Part shown: piece by piece, positions 46,208-54,548 of the stretch
Layout: each line of letters starts with the position of its first letter
Position numbering within the stretch: the stretch's first letter is position 1
Assembly: GCF_900110025.1 (NCBI RefSeq)
Contig: NZ_FOCE01000007.1
Location: forward strand, 1-64,000
Direction of reading: 5' to 3'
Source: Gemmobacter aquatilis
Lineage (GTDB): Bacteria; Pseudomonadota; Alphaproteobacteria; Rhodobacterales; Rhodobacteraceae
DNA: 64,000 nucleotides
Notes under the pieces: model-generated
Told to the model about the DNA's origin: nothing
The model's database searches: none
The model's input: the letters and a program-made list of their open reading frames with translations, nothing else
Translations under genes and position numbers: made by a program

Positions 46208-46519
46208 ATGGACCCGATCCATGACAAAATCCTGGCCGACCCGAGGTTCCGCGAGCTGGTGAGCCGCCGCAACCGCTTTTCCTTCACCCTCGCCGTGATC
46301 GTTCTGGCGGTCTATGCGGGCTTCGTTTCGGTGGCGGTGTTCAACCCGGCACTGTTCGCCTCGTCCTTTGCCGGGCAATCGGCCTGGGCCTGGGGGTTGA
46401 TCGCCGGGTTCTGCATCCAGGGCTTCGCCTTCGTGATGACCGGGATCTACACGCGCCGCGCCAATGGCGAATTCGACCGGCTGGCGCAGGATGCGATCCG
46501 GGGGGGGAAAGCCGCATGA
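46208..46519 (+). CDS. DUF485 family inner-membrane protein (YjcH type)
   Basis: This 103-residue protein has two membrane helices and the DUF485 pattern [18 protein letters not shown] followed by a YARRAN-like end ([10 protein letters not shown]). DUF485 genes almost always precede actP and are thought to help the permease. The four-base overlap with actP supports the pairing. The start follows GAGAGGAG. Confidence 0.93.
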   Translation: MDPIHDKILADPRFRELVSRRNRFSFTLAVIVLAVYAGFVSVAVFNPALFASSFAGQSAWAWGLIAGFCIQGFAFVMTGIYTRRANGEFDRLAQDAIRGGKAA

Positions 46520-48180
46520 AACGGAGTGTCACGCTTGCAACCGCCGCCCTGATCGCGGCGCCCGGTCTGGCATGGGCCGCGGGTGGTGCCATCGAGGGTG
46601 AGGTTGCCAAACGATCTGTCAACGTGACCGCCATCGGCATGTTCCTGTTCTTCGTGCTGGCGACGCTGGTGCTGACGGCCTGGGCGGCGCGGCGCACCAA
46701 ATCGACCTCGGATTTCTACACCGCAGGTGGTGGCATCACCGGCTTCCAGAACGGGCTGGCCATCGCGGGCGACTACATGTCGGCGGCGGCGTTTCTGGGC
46801 GTGTCGGGCATGGTGTTCACCAAGGGCGTGGACGGCGTGTTCTACACGGTGGGCTGGACGGTGGGCTGGCCGCTGATCCTGTTTCTGATCGCCGAGCGGC
46901 TGCGCAATCTGGGCCGGTTCACCTTTGCCGATGTCGCCTCGTTCCGTTTTGATCAGAACCGCATCCGCACGCTGAGCGCGTTTGGCGCGCTGACCGTGGT
47001 GATCTTTTACCTGATCGCGCAGATGGTGGGGGCGGGCAAGCTGATCCAACTGCTGTTCGGGCTGGATTATGCCTATGCGGTGGTGCTGGTGGGCGTGCTG
47101 ATGGTGGCCTATGTGACCTTTGGCGGGATGCTGGCCACGACCTGGGTGCAGATCGTGAAGGCGGTGCTGCTGCTGGGGGGCTGCACGATTCTGGTGGTGC
47201 TGGGGCTGGCGCAGTTCGGCTTTTCGCCCGAGGCGATGATGCAGGCGGCGCTGGACAATCATACGCTGCATGAGGCGATCCGCGCGCCTTCGGCCTCGAT
47301 CTCTGACCCGATCACGGCGGTGTCGCTGGGGCTGGCGCTGATGTGTGGCCCGGCGGGGCTGCCGCATATCCTGATGCGGTTCTTCACGGTGCCCGATGCC
47401 AAGGCAGCGCGGAAATCGGTGTTCTTTGCCACCGGGTTCATCGGCTATTTCTTCGTGCTGGCGGTGACCATCGGCTTCCTGGCCATCACGCTGGTCGGCA
47501 CGAACCCGGCCTATCTGGACCCGGCGGGCAAGATCATCGGCGGCGCCAATATGGCGGCGATCCACCTGTCGGAAGTGGTGGGGGGCAATGTGTTCCTGGG
47601 CTTCATTTCGGCGGTGGCCTTTGCCACGATTCTGGCCGTGGTGTCGGGGCTGGCGCTGTCGGGTGCCTCGGCGGTCAGCCATGATCTGTATGCCCGCGTG
47701 CTGATGAAGGGCAAGGCGAGCGACAAGTCCGAGATGAAGGTGACGCGCTTTGCCACGCTGGTTCTGGGCGCACTGGCCATCGTGCTGGGGCTGGCCTTCG
47801 AGGATCAGAACATCGCCTTCATGGTGGGTCTGGCTTTCGGTCTGGCGGCGTCGGTCAACTTCCCGGTGCTGATCATGTCGATCTTCTGGCGCGGCATGAC
47901 GACGCGCGGCGCCTTTGTCGGCGGGCTGCTGGGCCTTGTGTCGGCGGTGGCCTGTGTGGTGCTGGGCCCGACGGTCTGGGTGACGGTGCTGGGCTTCGAG
48001 ACGGCGATCTTCCCGTGGGAGCAGTACGCGCTGTTCTCGATGAGCATCGCCTTTGCCGGGATCTGGCTGTTCTCGGTCACCGACAGCAGCAAACGCGCGG
48101 CGCTGGACAGGGCCGGGTTCGATGCGCAATTCGTGCGGTCGGAAACCGGGCATGGCGCCTCGGGGGCCGTGGCGCATTGA
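46516..48180 (+). CDS. actP: Cation/acetate symporter ActP
   Basis: This 554-residue sodium:solute symporter imports acetate and other short carboxylates with a cation. It has a cleavable signal-like start ([10 protein letters not shown]), about 13 membrane helices and the SSS-family motifs [20 protein letters not shown] and [17 protein letters not shown]. It is coupled to the DUF485 gene. A strong intrinsic terminator lies 23 bases past its stop. No acetyl-CoA synthetase gene of the AMP-forming type is nearby. Confidence 0.95.
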   Translation: MKRSVTLATAALIAAPGLAWAAGGAIEGEVAKRSVNVTAIGMFLFFVLATLVLTAWAARRTKSTSDFYTAGGGITGFQNGLAIAGDYMSAAAFLGVSGMVFTKGVDGVFYTVGWTVGWPLILFLIAERLRNLGRFTFADVASFRFDQNRIRTLSAFGALTVVIFYLIAQMVGAGKLIQLLFGLDYAYAVVLVGVLMVAYVTFGGMLATTWVQIVKAVLLLGGCTILVVLGLAQFGFSPEAMMQAALDNHTLHEAIRAPSASISDPITAVSLGLALMCGPAGLPHILMRFFTVPDAKAARKSVFFATGFIGYFFVLAVTIGFLAITLVGTNPAYLDPAGKIIGGANMAAIHLSEVVGGNVFLGFISAVAFATILAVVSGLALSGASAVSHDLYARVLMKGKASDKSEMKVTRFATLVLGALAIVLGLAFEDQNIAFMVGLAFGLAASVNFPVLIMSIFWRGMTTRGAFVGGLLGLVSAVACVVLGPTVWVTVLGFETAIFPWEQYALFSMSIAFAGIWLFSVTDSSKRAALDRAGFDAQFVRSETGHGASGAVAH

Positions 48181-48203
48181 TCGCCACAGGATGAGACGGG
48201 ACA

Positions 48204-48237
48204 GGCCCGGAGGGGAAACCTCCGGGCCTTTTCGTTT
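48204..48237 (+). terminator. Intrinsic terminator of actP
   Basis: GGCCCGGAGG (48204-48213) pairs perfectly with CCTCCGGGCC (48219-48228), loop GGAAA, followed by TTTTCGTTT. This is the best-formed terminator in the window. Confidence 0.92.
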
Positions 48238-48258
48238 GGGCGGGCCGCCCGCGCCAAA

Positions 48259-48288
48259 GGAAAAGCGCGGCCCGTGCAGGCCGCGCTT
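48259..48288 (-). terminator. Intrinsic terminator of the 2-hydroxyacid dehydrogenase gene
   Basis: AAGCGCGGCC (48263-48272) pairs perfectly with GGCCGCGCTT (48279-48288) and is followed by TTCC on the minus strand. It lies 26 bases past the stop of the convergent dehydrogenase gene. Confidence 0.8.
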
Positions 48289-48313
48289 CATCCGGTGCAG
48301 AAGGGTCAGGGGC

Positions 48314-49300
48314 TTACAGCATCCCCGGCACGACCTGATCCGGCGGGCGGTGGCCGTCGGCGAAGGTCTTGATGTTGAGGATGACCTTCTCGCCCATCTC
48401 CACCCGGCCTTCGACGGTGGCCGAGCCCATATGCGGCAGCAGCACCACGTTGGGCAGTTCGCGCAGGCGGGGGTTGATCTCGTGGCCATGTTCGAACACG
48501 TCGAGACCGGCGCCCGCGATTTCACCGGCGCGCAAGCCGCGCGTCAGGGCGTTTTCGTCGATCACCTCGCCGCGCGAGGTGTTCACCACCACGGCGGTCG
48601 GCTTCAGCAGTTTCAGGCGCCGTGCGTTCAGCAGGTGGAAGGTCGAGGGCGTGTGCGGGCAGTTGACCGAGATGATGTCCATCCGCGCCATCATCTGATC
48701 GAGGCTTTCCCAATAGGTCGCCTCCACCTCGGCCTCCACCTCGGGGCGCAGGCGACGGCGGTTGTGGTAGTGGATCTGCATCCCGAAGGCGCGGGCGCGC
48801 CGCGCCACTGCCTGCCCGATCCGCCCCATGCCGAGGATGCCCAGCCGCCGCCCGCCGACGCGACCGCCCAGGTGCCCCATCGGCGACCAGCCGGTCCAGC
48901 GGCCCGCCTGCATTTCCGCCATACCCTCGGGGATGCGGCGCACCACGCCGAGGATCAACGCCATCACCATGTCGGCGGTATCTTCAGCGCCCACACCCGG
49001 CGTGTTCGACACCAGAACCCCGCGGGCCCGTGCGGTGGCAACGTCAATGTGATCGACCCCGGCGCCGTAATTGGCGATCAGCTTCAACCGCTCCCCCGCC
49101 TGCGCCAGCAGGGTTGCGTCGATCAGATCGGTCACACAGGGCACCAGCACATCGCAACGCTTTACCGCATCGGCCAGTTCTTCCCGGGTCATCCGCGTAT
49201 CGGGGTCGCGCAGTTCGACATCGAACAGTTCTTTCATCCGGGTCTCGACGACCTCAGGCAGACGCCGCGTGACGACGACACTCAGACGTTTGGCGGGCAT
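48314..49300 (-). CDS. D-isomer 2-hydroxyacid dehydrogenase (glyoxylate reductase type)
   Basis: This 328-residue NAD(P)-dependent enzyme reduces a 2-keto acid such as glyoxylate. The nucleotide motif is LGILGMGRIGQAVARRA. Catalytic residues are expected as Arg in ANYGAGVDHID-type region, Glu near GAGLDVFEHGHEI and His in LLPHMGSATVEG. The ATG at 49300 follows GGAGGAAG. It is longer than the ghrA-type gene at 31.3 kb and has a different N-terminal domain, so the two are not duplicates. It stands alone on the minus strand. Confidence 0.92.
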   Translation of the reverse strand: MPAKRLSVVVTRRLPEVVETRMKELFDVELRDPDTRMTREELADAVKRCDVLVPCVTDLIDATLLAQAGERLKLIANYGAGVDHIDVATARARGVLVSNTPGVGAEDTADMVMALILGVVRRIPEGMAEMQAGRWTGWSPMGHLGGRVGGRRLGILGMGRIGQAVARRARAFGMQIHYHNRRRLRPEVEAEVEATYWESLDQMMARMDIISVNCPHTPSTFHLLNARRLKLLKPTAVVVNTSRGEVIDENALTRGLRAGEIAGAGLDVFEHGHEINPRLRELPNVVLLPHMGSATVEGRVEMGEKVILNIKTFADGHRPPDQVVPGML

Positions 49301-49489
49301 TGGCTTCCTCCCAGGAGACTGCGACCGTGGCACTTCCAAATCGAAGCGCTTGCTGGCAAAGTGCCGTCTTGCGGGGCGAGGCACAAGCCCTCGGTAACAA
49401 AGTTGCGGCGCAAACATGCGGTGCAGGGGCAGAAGACCGGCTCAACCGACGCCCTTTGGGGTGGCGGGGGCCGGAAAGGGGCGAAGGAC

Positions 49490-50239
49490 ATGGTGAAATC
49501 CTTGTCGATCTTGGGCTTGGCGGCCTGTCTTGGGATGGCGCTGGTCAGCGGATCGCAGATGGGCGCGCTTTGGGCGCAGACGGTGGTGATGGATGAGGAG
49601 ACCGGCGGCACAAGCTCGCAGGAGCCTGCGCTGAGCGAGGAAGATACCGGCGGGCTGGTGGGGGGCCCTGTGGATGTGGGTTCTGCCGCGCCTGCCGTCT
49701 CGCCCTTGCCCACGGCACGCCCGGTGCCGGGTGGTGCGGCGGCAGAGCCGCTGCCGCTGGAGACCCTGCCCGCCGACCCGCTGGCGCTGCCCGGCACGCA
49801 GACTGACCCCGGCAAGGGGCCGGTGACCAACCTGCCACTGCCGCGCTATGTGACGCTGAAGACCGGCGAGGGCAATGCGCGGCGCGGGCCGGGCCTGTCG
49901 AACCGCATCGACTGGGTGTTCACCCGCGCCGGGATGCCGCTGCGGGTGACGGCGGAATACGAGAACTGGCGCCGGGTCGAGGATACCGAGGGGCTGGGCG
50001 GCTGGGTGCATTATTCGCTGCTGTCGGGGGTGCGCTCGGTGCTGATTCAGGCGGAAATGGCCGAGTTCCGCGCCGCACCGGACAGCGAGGCCGAGGTGGT
50101 GCTGCGCGCCGAGCGCAATGTGATCGGCCGGATTCTGGAGTGCAATCCCGACTGGTGCCGGTTGAGCGTGGAGGGCGAAAAGGGCTGGGTCAGCAAGGCC
50201 GCCCTTTGGGGCGTGGACCCGGGCGAGGTGATCGAATGA
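49490..50239 (+). CDS. Exported SH3-domain protein
   Basis: This 249-residue protein has a signal peptide (about 1-30), a Pro/Ala-rich acidic linker to about residue 110, and then two SH3-like repeats (VTLKTGEGNARRGPGLSNRI and EMAEFRAAPDSEAEVVLRA). This is the SH3_3/SH3b arrangement of bacterial periplasmic proteins that bind peptidoglycan or other proteins. The ATG at 49490 has GAAGGA upstream. Its neighbour downstream is a flavin-reductase-like gene, 21 bases on. Function is unknown. Confidence 0.88.
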   Translation: MVKSLSILGLAACLGMALVSGSQMGALWAQTVVMDEETGGTSSQEPALSEEDTGGLVGGPVDVGSAAPAVSPLPTARPVPGGAAAEPLPLETLPADPLALPGTQTDPGKGPVTNLPLPRYVTLKTGEGNARRGPGLSNRIDWVFTRAGMPLRVTAEYENWRRVEDTEGLGGWVHYSLLSGVRSVLIQAEMAEFRAAPDSEAEVVLRAERNVIGRILECNPDWCRLSVEGEKGWVSKAALWGVDPGEVIE

Positions 50240-50260
50240 CCGGCCAAGCGGGGCTGAACG

Positions 50261-50890
50261 ATGCGCTTTGATCTGGAGACGCTGGACCCGGGGATGGGCT
50301 ACAAGCTGCTGGCGGCGACGGTGGTGCCACGCCCGATTGCCTGGGTGACGACGCAAAGCGCCGAAGGCGCGGTGAATTGCGCGCCGTTCAGCTTTTTCAA
50401 CGCGATGGGGGGCAACCCGCCGATCGTGACACTGGGCCTTCTGGCCGATGCGGCGCGGGGCTGGAAGGATACGCCGCGCAATATCCTCGAAACCGGCGAG
50501 TTTGTGGTGAATCTGGTGCCCTATCGGCTGGCGGAACAGATGAACATCACCTGCGTCGATGCCCCGAACGGCGTGAACGAGCTGGAGTTGGCCGGGCTGA
50601 CCGCAGCCCCTTCGGCCCATGTGCGCCCGCCGCGCATTGCCGAAAGCCCGATCAGCTTTGAGGCGCGGGTGATGCAGACGTTGGAAACCGGGCCGCATCA
50701 GTTGCTGGTGGTGGGTCAGGTGCTGGCGGTGCATGTGGACGACGATCTGGTGAAGGACGCCGCGCGCGGCCATATCGAAACACGCAAGCTGGACCTGATC
50801 GCGCGGGGCGGCGGGGCGGATTATTACCGCGAGGGGCCGACCTTCCAGATGACGCGGCCCCGCTGGGCCGATCTGGCGCCGAAGGGTTAA
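50261..50890 (+). CDS. Flavin reductase-like domain protein
   Basis: This 209-residue protein has the flavin reductase/DIM6-like split-barrel, with RPIAWVTTQSAEGAVNCAPFS and a C-terminal end FQMTRPRWADL. Members bind FMN and either reduce free flavins or act as uncharacterised oxidoreductases. The family is abundant in Rhodobacteraceae. It follows the SH3 gene by 21 bases, possibly cotranscribed, and its end overlaps the convergent GMC gene by four bases. Substrate is unknown. Confidence 0.88.
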   Translation: MRFDLETLDPGMGYKLLAATVVPRPIAWVTTQSAEGAVNCAPFSFFNAMGGNPPIVTLGLLADAARGWKDTPRNILETGEFVVNLVPYRLAEQMNITCVDAPNGVNELELAGLTAAPSAHVRPPRIAESPISFEARVMQTLETGPHQLLVVGQVLAVHVDDDLVKDAARGHIETRKLDLIARGGGADYYREGPTFQMTRPRWADLAPKG

Positions 50891-52494
50891 GGCCGCAGCA
50901 GTTTCGCGGCGCCCATCCAGCCCATCAGGATGGCGGGCGCATTGGTGTTGCCCGCGATCAGGTTGGGGAAGCTGGAGGCGTCGATCACCCGCAACCCCTC
51001 GACCCCGCGCACGCGCAGATCCGGATCCAGCACAGAAGTTGCCGGATCGGCCCCCATGCGGCAGGTGCAGGACGGGTGATAGACGGTGCCCGAGCGCTGG
51101 CGGAAATCGGCGATCAGATCGGCGTCGCTGGTGATCTGCGGGCCAGGGCGCAGTTCTTCGGCGATCAGCCGGGCCAAGGCAGGTTGCGCGGCCAGATGGC
51201 GCAGGAATTTCACCGCCAGCAGCATCTCGGCCACGTCATGGTCGGTGGCAAAGGCATTAGCGGTGATGGCGGGATGGGCCAGCGGATCGGGGCTGCGCAG
51301 CCGGACATGCCCGCGCGAGGTGGGGCGGCAGTTCGACAGGCCCAGCGACATGCCGGAAAACGGATCGGGGGTCAGGATCGGGCGCTCGCCCTCGCGCGGG
51401 ATCAGGGTAGAAAACGCCTGCATGTAAAGCTGCATGTTGGGGCGCGGCTCGTCCGGCGCGGTGCGGAAGAACCCGCCCGCATGGTTGATGGATTTCGCCA
51501 GCGGCCCGGCCCCCGCCAGAACATACTGCAGCCCCGCCCGCAGCTTGCCCCACCACGGGCGCAGCGCGTCGTTATAGGTCGGCACATTCATGCGGAAGGT
51601 GTAGTTGATGCCCTGATGGTCTGACAGATGCGCGCCGACATCGGGGTTATCGTACAGCACCGGCAGGCCCAGCCCCTGCAACAGCGCGCCCGGCCCGATG
51701 CCCGACAATTGCAGAAGCTGCGGCGAGTTGATCGCCCCGCCCGACAGGATCACCTCGGCCCGCGCACGCGCTTGATGGGGCGTGCCATTGCGCAGGTATT
51801 CCACCCCCACGGCGCGGCGCCCGTCGAACAGCACCCGCGTCACCTGCGCCTGCGGGATCACCCGCAGGTTGGGCCGCATCATGGCAGGGCGCAGAAAGGC
51901 GCGGGCGGTGGAATTGCGACGGGCACCCTTGATCGTCATCTGATAGACACCGGCTCCCTCTTGCTGCGCGCCGTTGAAATCGGGGTTGGGCGGCAGCCCG
52001 GCTTCGGCACAGGCGCGCAGATAATCCTGCACCAGCGGATGCAGCCCCCGGCGATTGGCCGAAATGAACAGCGGCCCGCCCTGCCCGCGATAATCATCCG
52101 CCCCGGCCTCGGTATCTTCCAGCGCGCGATAGGCGGGCAGCACATCGTCCCAGCCCCAGCCGGGCGCCGCCTGCCCCCAATCGTCATAATCGGCACGGTG
52201 GCCACGGATCCAGACCATGGCATTGATCGAAGATGACCCGCCCAGCAGCTTGCCGCGCGGCCAGTGGTCGCGCTGCCCTGCCAGACCGGGGTCCGGTTCG
52301 GCCTTGTAAAGCCAGTTCACGGCGGGGTCGTAGAAGAGCTTGCCGTAACCCAAGGGAAGGTTGACATAAAACCGCCGGTCACTTCCCCCCGCCTCGATCA
52401 GCGTCACGCGGTATTTGCCGTTTTCGGTCAGGCGGTTGGCCAGCACACAGCCCGCCGAACCGGCGCCGACGATGATGAAATCGCTGTCTTCCAT
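50887..52494 (-). CDS. GMC-family oxidoreductase (choline dehydrogenase-like)
   Basis: This 535-residue FAD enzyme oxidises alcohols. The FAD-binding fold begins DFIIVGAGSAGCVLANRL and the GMC signatures GKLLGGSSSINAMVWIRGH and GAINSPQLLQLSGIG are complete. The catalytic His lies in YHPSCTCRMG. Members include choline dehydrogenase BetA and many alcohol dehydrogenases. Position next to carnitine-to-betaine genes suggests choline or a related quaternary alcohol, but without betB or betI nearby that is unproven. The ATG at 52494 starts directly at the FAD fold. Confidence 0.88.
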   Translation of the reverse strand: MEDSDFIIVGAGSAGCVLANRLTENGKYRVTLIEAGGSDRRFYVNLPLGYGKLFYDPAVNWLYKAEPDPGLAGQRDHWPRGKLLGGSSSINAMVWIRGHRADYDDWGQAAPGWGWDDVLPAYRALEDTEAGADDYRGQGGPLFISANRRGLHPLVQDYLRACAEAGLPPNPDFNGAQQEGAGVYQMTIKGARRNSTARAFLRPAMMRPNLRVIPQAQVTRVLFDGRRAVGVEYLRNGTPHQARARAEVILSGGAINSPQLLQLSGIGPGALLQGLGLPVLYDNPDVGAHLSDHQGINYTFRMNVPTYNDALRPWWGKLRAGLQYVLAGAGPLAKSINHAGGFFRTAPDEPRPNMQLYMQAFSTLIPREGERPILTPDPFSGMSLGLSNCRPTSRGHVRLRSPDPLAHPAITANAFATDHDVAEMLLAVKFLRHLAAQPALARLIAEELRPGPQITSDADLIADFRQRSGTVYHPSCTCRMGADPATSVLDPDLRVRGVEGLRVIDASSFPNLIAGNTNAPAILMGWMGAAKLLRP

Positions 52495-52581
52495 AGCCGC
52501 CCTGCCCTTGGGAATGGCCAAAGGTAACGTAAGGATGACAGGGGCCAATGGCTGCGGGCGACAGGTTGTGTCGGGAACGGC

Positions 52582-53052
52582 TCAGTCTGCAATCACGAAG
52601 CGCGGGGCGTAAGAGACCGGAAAGTTGACCGACCGGGCGATGAAGCAGACGGCATGGATGCGGTGATGGATCGCCTCGGCCTCGGCCAGATCAGCGCCCG
52701 GCGCCACGGTGATCTGCGGGCGCAGGGTTGCCGCGACGAAGCGCCCGGCGCCACCGGGGCCAACCTCGCCCTGCCCTTCCGGCGCATCTTCATAGGCGGT
52801 GACGGTGATGCCCGCCTCGGCCGCGTAATGCAGATACCACAGCATGTGGCAGGCCGAGAGCGCCGACAGCAGCAGATCCTCGGGGTTCATCTTCGCCGGA
52901 TCGCCGCCCAGCAGCGGATCGTTGGAACAATGGACCACCGGCTTGCCCGGCACGGCAATATCCCAGGTGCGATCATAGCCGCGATAGCTGGCGGTGCCCG
53001 CGCCCCGGTTCCCGGTCCAGACCACCTGCGATGTGTAAACATGCCCGGCCAT
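52582..53052 (-). CDS. OsmC-family peroxide-reductase-like protein
   Basis: This 156-residue OsmC/Ohr-fold protein usually reduces organic hydroperoxides with two redox Cys. Here one Cys lies in SALSACHMLWYLHY and a second in HAVCFIARSVNFP, at the expected places. The ATG at 53052 follows GGAGGCG. It is divergent from a GntR regulator with a perfect palindrome between them, which suggests direct control. Fused or divergent GntR control is not usual for OsmC, which makes the pair interesting. Confidence 0.9.
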   Translation of the reverse strand: MAGHVYTSQVVWTGNRGAGTASYRGYDRTWDIAVPGKPVVHCSNDPLLGGDPAKMNPEDLLLSALSACHMLWYLHYAAEAGITVTAYEDAPEGQGEVGPGGAGRFVAATLRPQITVAPGADLAEAEAIHHRIHAVCFIARSVNFPVSYAPRFVIAD

Positions 53053-53083
53053 CTTGCGCCTCCTTGTGCCGCCCCCAGATTTC

Positions 53084-53097
53084 GTATACATGTATAC
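53084..53097. promoter_or_regulatory. GntR operator between osmC and the GntR gene
   Basis: GTATACATGTATAC is a perfect palindrome centred in the 67-base divergent region, resembling the TnGTAnACnA-like half-sites of FadR/VanR-type GntR proteins. It should control both genes. Confidence 0.75.
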
Positions 53098-53119
53098 ATA
53101 AATCAGGACAGAGGCAAGC

Positions 53120-53740
53120 ATGACCGCCCCCCAGATCGCCACTACCCTGCGCGCCGACATCCTTGCCGGGCGCATCACCCCCGGCGAGGCTTTGCAGCAA
53201 GAGGATCTGGCAGCACGCTTTGGCGTCAGCCGCATTCCGGTGCGCGATGCCTTGCAGCAACTGGCGGCGGCGCGGCTGGTCGAGGTGGTGCCGGGGCGCG
53301 GGGCGCGGGTGGTTCGCCTGACGCGCGACGAATTGGCCGAGGTGTTCGAACTGCGCCGGTTGCTGGAATGCAATGCGCTGCGCCGCGCCACAACCCGGGC
53401 CAAAGCTGCGGATCACGAGGCGGTGGACCATGCGCGCCAGCAATCGGATCTGGAGGCGGGGCGGCCCGGCTGGCAGGCGGGCGACTGGGCCTTTCATGCG
53501 GCGCTCTATGCCGCCGCAAACCACCCCCGCCAGATCGCCATGATCGCCGAATTGCGCGACACCTGCCAGATGCACATCGCCGCCTATGACCGGCTGAGCG
53601 ATGACACCCCGCGCTGGCTTGCCGATCATCAGGCGATCAGCGCCGCCTTTTGCGCGGGCGATGCCGATGCCGCCGCCTCGCGCCTTGCCAAGCACATCAT
53701 GGCGGCGCGCGACCGGCTGCTGACGCTTCTGGCGGATTGA
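53120..53740 (+). CDS. GntR-family regulator (FadR/VanR subfamily)
   Basis: This 206-residue regulator has an N-terminal winged helix (about 1-70, with DLAARFGVSRIPVRDALQQL) and a C-terminal all-helical FCD domain (about 80-205) that binds a carboxylate, often with a metal. The metal His residues are expected at FHAALYAAANHP and LAKHIMAARD. It is divergent from osmC and converges on the CaiD-like gene with a four-base gap. The palindrome at 53084-53097 is its probable target. It might also act on the carnitine genes, which is not shown. Confidence 0.92.
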   Translation: MTAPQIATTLRADILAGRITPGEALQQEDLAARFGVSRIPVRDALQQLAAARLVEVVPGRGARVVRLTRDELAEVFELRRLLECNALRRATTRAKAADHEAVDHARQQSDLEAGRPGWQAGDWAFHAALYAAANHPRQIAMIAELRDTCQMHIAAYDRLSDDTPRWLADHQAISAAFCAGDADAAASRLAKHIMAARDRLLTLLAD

Positions 53741-53744
53741 GCGG

Positions 53745-54548
53745 TCAGCGCCCCTTCCACACCGGATCGCGCTTTTCGGCAAAGGCGCGGGCGCCCTCCA
53801 GTTGGTCTTCTGAAGAATACAGCCGGTCCACCGTCACGAATTGCCGCTTGGTGATGCGGTTGAGCGCATCCTGAAAGCGCAGCGCCTCGGCCTCGCGCAC
53901 CACTTCCTTGATCGCGGCGTAAACCAGCGGCGGGCCGCTTTCCAGCAGCCGCGCCAGATCCCAGGCCTTGGCCAGCAGATCAGCAGGCGTGCAGATTTCC
54001 TTCAGCAGCCCCCAGCGCAGCGCCTCGTCGGCATCGAACCAGCGCCCGGTCAACAGCAGGTCCATCGCCACATGATAGGGGATGCGCTTGGGCAGCTTGA
54101 TGCTCGCGGCATCCGCCACCGTGCCAGAGCGGATTTCCGGCAGCGCGAACGTGGCATTGCTGGAGGCGAGGATCAGGTCACAGGACAGCGCGAGTTCCAG
54201 CCCGCCGCCGCAACAGATGCCGTTCACCGCCGCAATCACCGGCTTGTTGAGGTTCGGCAGTTCCTGCAAGCCGCCAAAGCCGCCCACGCCATAATCGCCA
54301 TCGACCGCATCGCCCCCCGCCGCCGCCTTCAGATCCCAGCCGGGGCAGAAGAATTTCTCGCCCTCGGCCCGCAGGATCGCCACGCGCAGGCTGTCATCGT
54401 CGCGGAAAGCGCGGAAGGCCAAGCCCATGATGCGGCTGGTGGCAAGGTCGATCGCATTGGCCTTGGGCCGATCAAGCGTCAGCTCCAGAATGGCACCTTC
54501 GCGGCGGGTGCGGATCGGGCCTTCGGTCAGCATGGTCATCGTGGTCAT
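53745..54548 (-). CDS. Enoyl-CoA hydratase, CaiD-like
   Basis: This 267-residue crotonase-fold enzyme hydrates an enoyl-CoA. The segments NLNKPVIAAVNGICCGGGLELALSCDLI and FALPEIRSGTVADAASIKLPKRIP have the CaiD-like features of carnitinyl-CoA dehydratase (oxyanion hole residues in these loops). It would convert crotonobetainyl-CoA to carnitinyl-CoA. Its start overlaps the ligase gene stop by four bases, so ligase and hydratase are one unit. The identification rests on the neighbours as much as on the family; a general enoyl-CoA hydratase remains possible. Confidence 0.85.
   Translation of the reverse strand: MTTMTMLTEGPIRTRREGAILELTLDRPKANAIDLATSRIMGLAFRAFRDDDSLRVAILRAEGEKFFCPGWDLKAAAGGDAVDGDYGVGGFGGLQELPNLNKPVIAAVNGICCGGGLELALSCDLILASSNATFALPEIRSGTVADAASIKLPKRIPYHVAMDLLLTGRWFDADEALRWGLLKEICTPADLLAKAWDLARLLESGPPLVYAAIKEVVREAEALRFQDALNRITKRQFVTVDRLYSSEDQLEGARAFAEKRDPVWKGR

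Noticed and set aside
46447-48525. A 692-codon minus-strand frame opposite actP
   Set aside because: His/Arg/Gln-rich antisense shadow of a strongly supported symporter gene.
49329-49365. Inverted GGCACTT/AAGTGCC pair between the hydroxyacid dehydrogenase and the SH3 gene
   Set aside because: Arms of seven with a 23-base spacer are expected by chance in this much sequence, and no other feature supports a function.
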